From assembly GCA_001683735.1 (NCBI GenBank), contig LUGG01000025.1, positions 248,001 through 312,000 on the forward strand: a stretch of DNA of 64,000 nt. The letters run 5' to 3'. How positions within the stretch are numbered: the stretch's first letter is position 1; each line of letters begins with the position of its first letter. The DNA comes from Grifola frondosa. Taxonomy: Eukaryota; Basidiomycota; Agaricomycetes; Polyporales; Grifolaceae. Under the pieces are notes generated by a model. That model searched no databases. It was not told the origin of the DNA and was given only the letters and a program-made list of their open reading frames with translations. Positions 60,452 through 64,000 of the stretch are shown piece by piece. Both the position numbers and the translations under genes were made by a program.

Positions 60452-60538
60452 CCTGACGCGATGCGTCACGCGTCAGGCCTTCAGGACGCGTTGTGTCGAA
60501 CCACGTGTTCACCTGTGACGACACGCGTTCAATTGGGG
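60452..60538. promoter_or_regulatory. ACGCGT cluster with an inverted repeat upstream of the 3-oxoacyl-CoA reductase
   Basis: ACGCGT hexamers lie at 60468-60473, 60486-60491 and 60533-60538. The first forms part of a 9 bp inverted repeat, cctgacgcg at 60452-60460 and cgcgtcagg at 60470-60478, separated by 9 bp. The region sits 100-186 bp upstream of the ATG at 60638. It may be an MBF-type or other dimeric-factor site. Confidence 0.45.
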
Positions 60539-60637
60539 ATTGAGGTAGCTTCAACGCTGTCGTTCTCGGAATCTTCAGCTAGTCAGCCGTTATGTCTGTC
60601 TTGTCGGCGTTACCATTGCAAATAATATCTTCGTATA

Positions 60638-62158
60638 ATGTCTTGGGTAATTGATGTCTTCTGTTCATCCATCTTTGCGACTAAACTTGACTATCGAGAA
60701 GTTACCGACCACCCGAGGCTCGCTCTTTTCTTGCTCGCCCTAGGCTCCCTTTCGCTCGCCAAATTCACAATCAAAGCGCTTGGTGTCCTCCTGCAGACTT
60801 TTATTTTCCCGGGTACGAATGTAAGCGGACAGGACCCTATTTTCTGTGTATGTAGTGATTGATGACCTCGCTCCTTGCAATAGCTAAAGAAATATGGAGC
60901 TGGCAAAGGCGCTTGGGCAGGTGTGGTGCATGCAACGAATTCTACTGGGTACGAGAGCTCACGTAATTCATCAAATCAGTTGTGACGGGCGCATCTGAGG
61001 GCATCGGGCGTGAATTTGCACTCCAACTCGCTCAGAAAGGCTTCAATGTTCTCGTCTCCGCTAGAAATGCTAGTGCATTGGCTACTCTTCTTGCTGAAAT
61101 AGGCAGGTTTCCTCAATATGACTGTGTAGGATTTGTGAACATTACTCATGGAAAAGCAGAGATGAAGTCTCCACGCGACAACAAGGTCCAGGCGAAGGCG
61201 GTGACCATGGACTTCTCCAAGGTGGATGATGCTGCACAATGGAAGCGTTTCGAAGCCGAGCTGGAAGGCTTGGATATTGGAGTCCTTGGTACGTCTTACA
61301 TTGCGCACGTTGCCATGCATTTACTGACCCTCTTCGACCCCGTTTACCAGTGAACAATGTAGGCAAATCATACACATACCCCATGGATTTCGCAGATGCA
61401 CCTGTGCAAGACATGGAAGACATTCTCGCTATCAATGTTACTGCTACAACGAGAGTAACGAAACTGATCCTGCCTGGAATGGTACAAAGGTTGGTTGAAT
61501 AATATGCTACGTGTCGTATACGATCATACTTGCTCCATCAGGAAGCGCGGCTTGATCGTGTCTCTGGGCTCCTTTTCCGGTGTCAGCATCGCCTCGCCCA
61601 TGCTTGCCACTTACGCTGGGTCCAAGTCCTACCTGGCATCCTTCTCTGCATGTCTTGCGGAGGAAGTCAAGAGCAAGGGTATCGACGTGGAGACCTTGAA
61701 CACCTATTTCGTCGTACGTATTGTGTTGTATATTGAAATCTGCTTGACTTGAACGTTCGTTCATAGGTCTCCAACATGTCTAAAATCCGCCGTGCTAGCG
61801 CTTTCATCCCTACGCCGAAAGCTTACGTCAAGACCGCGCTATCTAAGGCTCGTGTGCCTTGGCCCATCAAATGATACTAGGTCTAACTTCAATGCAGGTT
61901 GGCCTTCCGTGCGGTGCGTTGTGGACAGGCCGCCCGCACGTCACTACTCCATACTGGAGCCACGCCCTGCTGGACTGGGTCATGGTGAGCGTCATCGAGT
62001 TGCCGGTTTTTCAGCGTTCAGTTCGCGATGCTGATATGGGTTGCCCGCAGAACGCAATCGGCTGGAATGCTGCCTACATCTACTACACGCACGAGTTGCA
62101 TCGCGATATTCAAAGACGAGCCTTGAGGAAGCTCGAACGCGAGGCGAAGAAGCAGTGA
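60638..62158 (+). CDS. Very-long-chain 3-oxoacyl-CoA reductase (SDR, IFA38/KAR type)
   Basis: This ER-membrane enzyme catalyses the second step of very-long-chain fatty acid elongation, reducing 3-oxoacyl-CoA with NADPH. An N-terminal membrane segment (LALFLLALGSLSLAKFTIKA) is followed by KKYGAGKGAWAVVTGASEGI with the TGxxxGIG cofactor motif, NVLVSARNASALATLLAEI, GVLVNNVGKSYTYP (NNVG), LIVSLGSFSGV (catalytic Ser), YAGSKSYLASFSACLAEEVK (catalytic YxxxK), then SNMSKIRRASAFIPTPKAYV, GLPCGALWTGRPHVTTPYWS and WNAAYIYYTHELHRDIQ, ending EREAKKQ. Nine exons; the intron at 61103-61159 appears to be GC-AG. No frame break. Neighbour logic is absent apart from the ACGCGT cluster upstream. Confidence 0.9.
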
Positions 62159-62316
62159 GAATGGATCGCATCTGTTCAGCTACTTCTTTTTCTGTACGTC
62201 TTGTGGTGAGGTCCATGGTACATTTTATGCACTGTATCGTTCTTACAGACAGAATATTTCATGAGAGGATAAAATCGACAAGGGAAATTCAAATGCACGG
62301 CGCCACGAGGAAAGAA

Positions 62317-63960
62317 TTACTTATGCAGTCTCTCTTGTCTTCTGACCATCGCGAAAGTGCCCAACATGTACGACACCTCCTTCCACTGCCGAGTAATATC
62401 GGCATTTCCTAATGTCTCGATCGTGATGAGATTGGGGAGAATGTCCGACAAGAACGCAGCGACCGCTAGGGGATCAGAGATCGCAGAGCTGCCCAGTCGC
62501 AGCTTCGTGATCGCGTGGTTCTGGGACCCTCCCCCTGGTCTCTTGTCCACGTACTTCGCAACCGCAGATGCATCGACAATGAGCTCCAAAGACGTTAAGC
62601 GTGGACAGTGCTTCACGAGGTGGGCAAGGCCCTCTAGCGTGATCGACGACTGCCACTTCGACCGATCGCAGCGCCCCAATTGCAACCCGGAGAGCAGCGG
62701 CCACGCCATGGCGAGCTCTTTGATGAATGCGTCGTCCATCTTGAAAGCTACAGGGAAATCGATGACGAGCCACTTCAGAGCGCGGAGGGAGAACAAGGCC
62801 TTCAAGTCTGCATCGCTTGGGTGGAAATCCGCATTGCTGTTGAATTCCCACGAGTCCCCCCGAAGAGCAAGATCTGCTCTAAGGACCCATGCTCGCAATT
62901 GCTCGCAACCGCCTCGCAAAACACACGGACATCCGATGCTGCTGGCAGGGTGCTGAGATGAACAGAGATGGTTCGTATGTCGGTCCGCTTGAGCAGCTGC
63001 GTGGCAGTGGCTGCCGTGGACAGCTCGAGGGAGTGAAGCACAAACTTCCTGAGGGAGGGAAAAACAAGATCCTGCAGCGCGGATGAAGCCCCGAGCAACT
63101 GATTTGTGCTCTCGATGCTCGTAACTCTGACTTTGAGGGCGTGGAGTGCGGGGAACGTCGCAACGGACATGAGTAGATTCGCCGCCCACTCGGACCCAGA
63201 TACGCTGGGAATCGTGAATCCCACATCCATGAGGCCCTTATGTCTTTCGAAGAATTTCAGCAATTCCGCAGAAATAGCTGTGGATGATTCGCCTATGCAG
63301 ACCAGGTGGCGTAGAAGCGGAGAGTGTTGGGGAATATAAGACAGTACAGATGTCACGGTGTGAAGGCAGGGAAAGGTGTTTTTGCAATCTAGGCACAGAC
63401 TACGCAACTTGGGTCCGAGAAACAGGTGTACAAAGGAAAACCTGTTTTGCACTTCTTCGCTGCGCCACGCTAGCCAGTGAAGATTTGGTAGGAGAGGTCG
63501 TGAAGAGTTATATAGGCTCAGGATCACAAAAACCTCTCGATCGAGAGTTGGGATTTTGCGGGTAGGAGGCGTAGGAGGCAAACCCATTTGTCTGATACGA
63601 CCGGCATAGAAGTCAAACCTGATCCAATCTGTTGGAAGCAGAGTCCGGGAAAAGCACTATTATTGGTCATGTAAATTCAGCTTGTTTAAGGACCCATGGT
63701 GATGCACATACTAATTCCCCTGGATCCGGGCCAAACATGTAACGCCCTGTTGACACTATTTTCCATGCATCCTGCGGCATGCATTTGATCAGGTTTACTA
63801 AATTCGGCTGAAACTCCCATAAAGCGTCAAGCGCCGGTTCATGGAAAGCACGGCATGTTCTAGCTAGGATGGCTAGAGACGTCGTCCACTTGTTCTGGTC
63901 ATCTTTGAGGGGCTCAATTATGGCGGAGAAGATCTCTACGATTTCGAGAGCTTTATGCAT
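62317..63960 (-). CDS. F-box/LRR-like protein, copy 2
   Basis: This is the inverted paralog of the F-box gene at 49798-51516. The N-terminus is MHKALEIVEIFSAIIEPLK with LARTCRAFHEPALDALW; the body includes SSRPLLPNLHWLAWRSEEVQ, LFLGPKLRSLCLDCKN, FPSLRKFVLHSLELS, LKALFSLRALKWLVIDFPVA, DAFIKELAMAWPLLSGLQLG, ITLEGLAHLVKHCPRLTSLE and a C-terminus SYMLGTFAMVRRQERLHK. The large exon is interrupted at the C6 run 62856-62861: restoring one base joins LEQILLFGG to DSWEFNSNADFHPSDADL. Exon 1 reaches the last 40 bp of the window, so 5' regulatory sequence is cut off. Function as an SCF adaptor is inferred from the F-box. Confidence 0.7.
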
Positions 63961-64000
63961 CTTGAAGGGAGGCGGTGGTGGTAGAAACGAAAGGCTCGTC

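Noticed and set aside
61848..61896. Possible fourth GC-AG intron (AAG|gctcgt) in the reductase gene
   Set aside because: A GT donor 6 bp downstream (CGT|gtgcct) keeps the same phase, adding two residues, so GC use is not required.
1..64000. Reading the many frame breaks as genuine pseudogenes
   Set aside because: They occur in essential single-copy genes, almost always as a one-base loss in a homopolymer, and the sequence on both sides remains fully conserved, so a technical cause is more likely. Only BTB copy B, with a 10-base difference, is kept as a probable pseudogene.

Overview
The window is nuclear DNA of a filamentous basidiomycete, most likely an Agaricomycete (a wood-decay polypore-type fungus fits best, by inference). 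The evidence is gene-dense packing on both strands, many introns of about 45-70 bp with GT-AG borders, and protein families typical of this group: a fungal Med1, BTB proteins of the mushroom-specific expansion, F-box/LRR-like proteins, a Zn2Cys6 regulator and a maleylacetate-reductase-type dehydrogenase. There is no rRNA, CRISPR, bacterial or viral gene, and I recognised no tRNA.

Layout. 0-2.6 kb: Mediator subunit Med1 (+). 2.8-7.5 kb: a tandem duplication carrying two BTB genes (-), with a 220 bp MITE-like element between the copies. 7.9-9.2 kb: FAM72 homolog (-). 9.9-10.9 kb: weak unknown (+). 11.1-15.7 kb, all (-): metallo-beta-lactamase-fold hydrolase, TCP11/SOK1, two unknown proteins. 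16.7-18.7 kb: NIPA-type Mg2+ transporter (-). 19.5-21.3 kb: eukaryotic DUF262 protein (+). 21.3-22.8 kb: DCC1 cohesion/RFC subunit (-) with three ACGCGT boxes at its promoter. 23.0-24.7 kb: MMT-type mitochondrial cation diffusion facilitator (-). 25.0-26.5 kb: iron-alcohol-dehydrogenase/maleylacetate reductase (-). 27.3-28.7 kb: single-pass membrane protein (+). 29.3-33.4 kb: Zn2Cys6 transcription factor (+). 33.7-35.2 kb: membrane glycosyltransferase-like protein (+). 35.4-38.8 kb: ATRIP/Rad26 checkpoint protein (-). 39.4-43.8 kb: UPF2/NMD2 (-). 45.1-46.7 kb: coiled-coil protein with two kinds of internal repeat (+). 48.2-49.4 kb: amidohydrolase-like protein (+). 49.8-51.5 kb: F-box protein (+). 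53.0-54.5 kb: mitochondrial carrier (+). 55.7-58.2 kb: unknown low-complexity nuclear-type protein (+). 58.7-60.2 kb: PhyH-like dioxygenase (+). 60.6-62.2 kb: very-long-chain 3-oxoacyl-CoA reductase (+). 62.3-64.0 kb: second F-box protein (-), a paralog of the first in opposite orientation.

This is mostly ordinary housekeeping sequence. There is no operon-like logic; the functional links are loose: DCC1 and the ATRIP homolog (both S-phase genome maintenance) each have ACGCGT boxes just upstream. The strongest window-wide signal is technical. About fifteen to twenty well-conserved reading frames each continue only if one base is restored, nearly always in a short G or C run. These breaks hit unrelated, mostly essential genes, so I read them as assembly undercalls and have annotated across them rather than calling pseudogenes. 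The most biologically interesting items are the eukaryotic DUF262 gene with its 7-nt micro-exon, the GC-AG introns, the duplicated BTB block with its MITE, and the repeat-rich coiled-coil protein.
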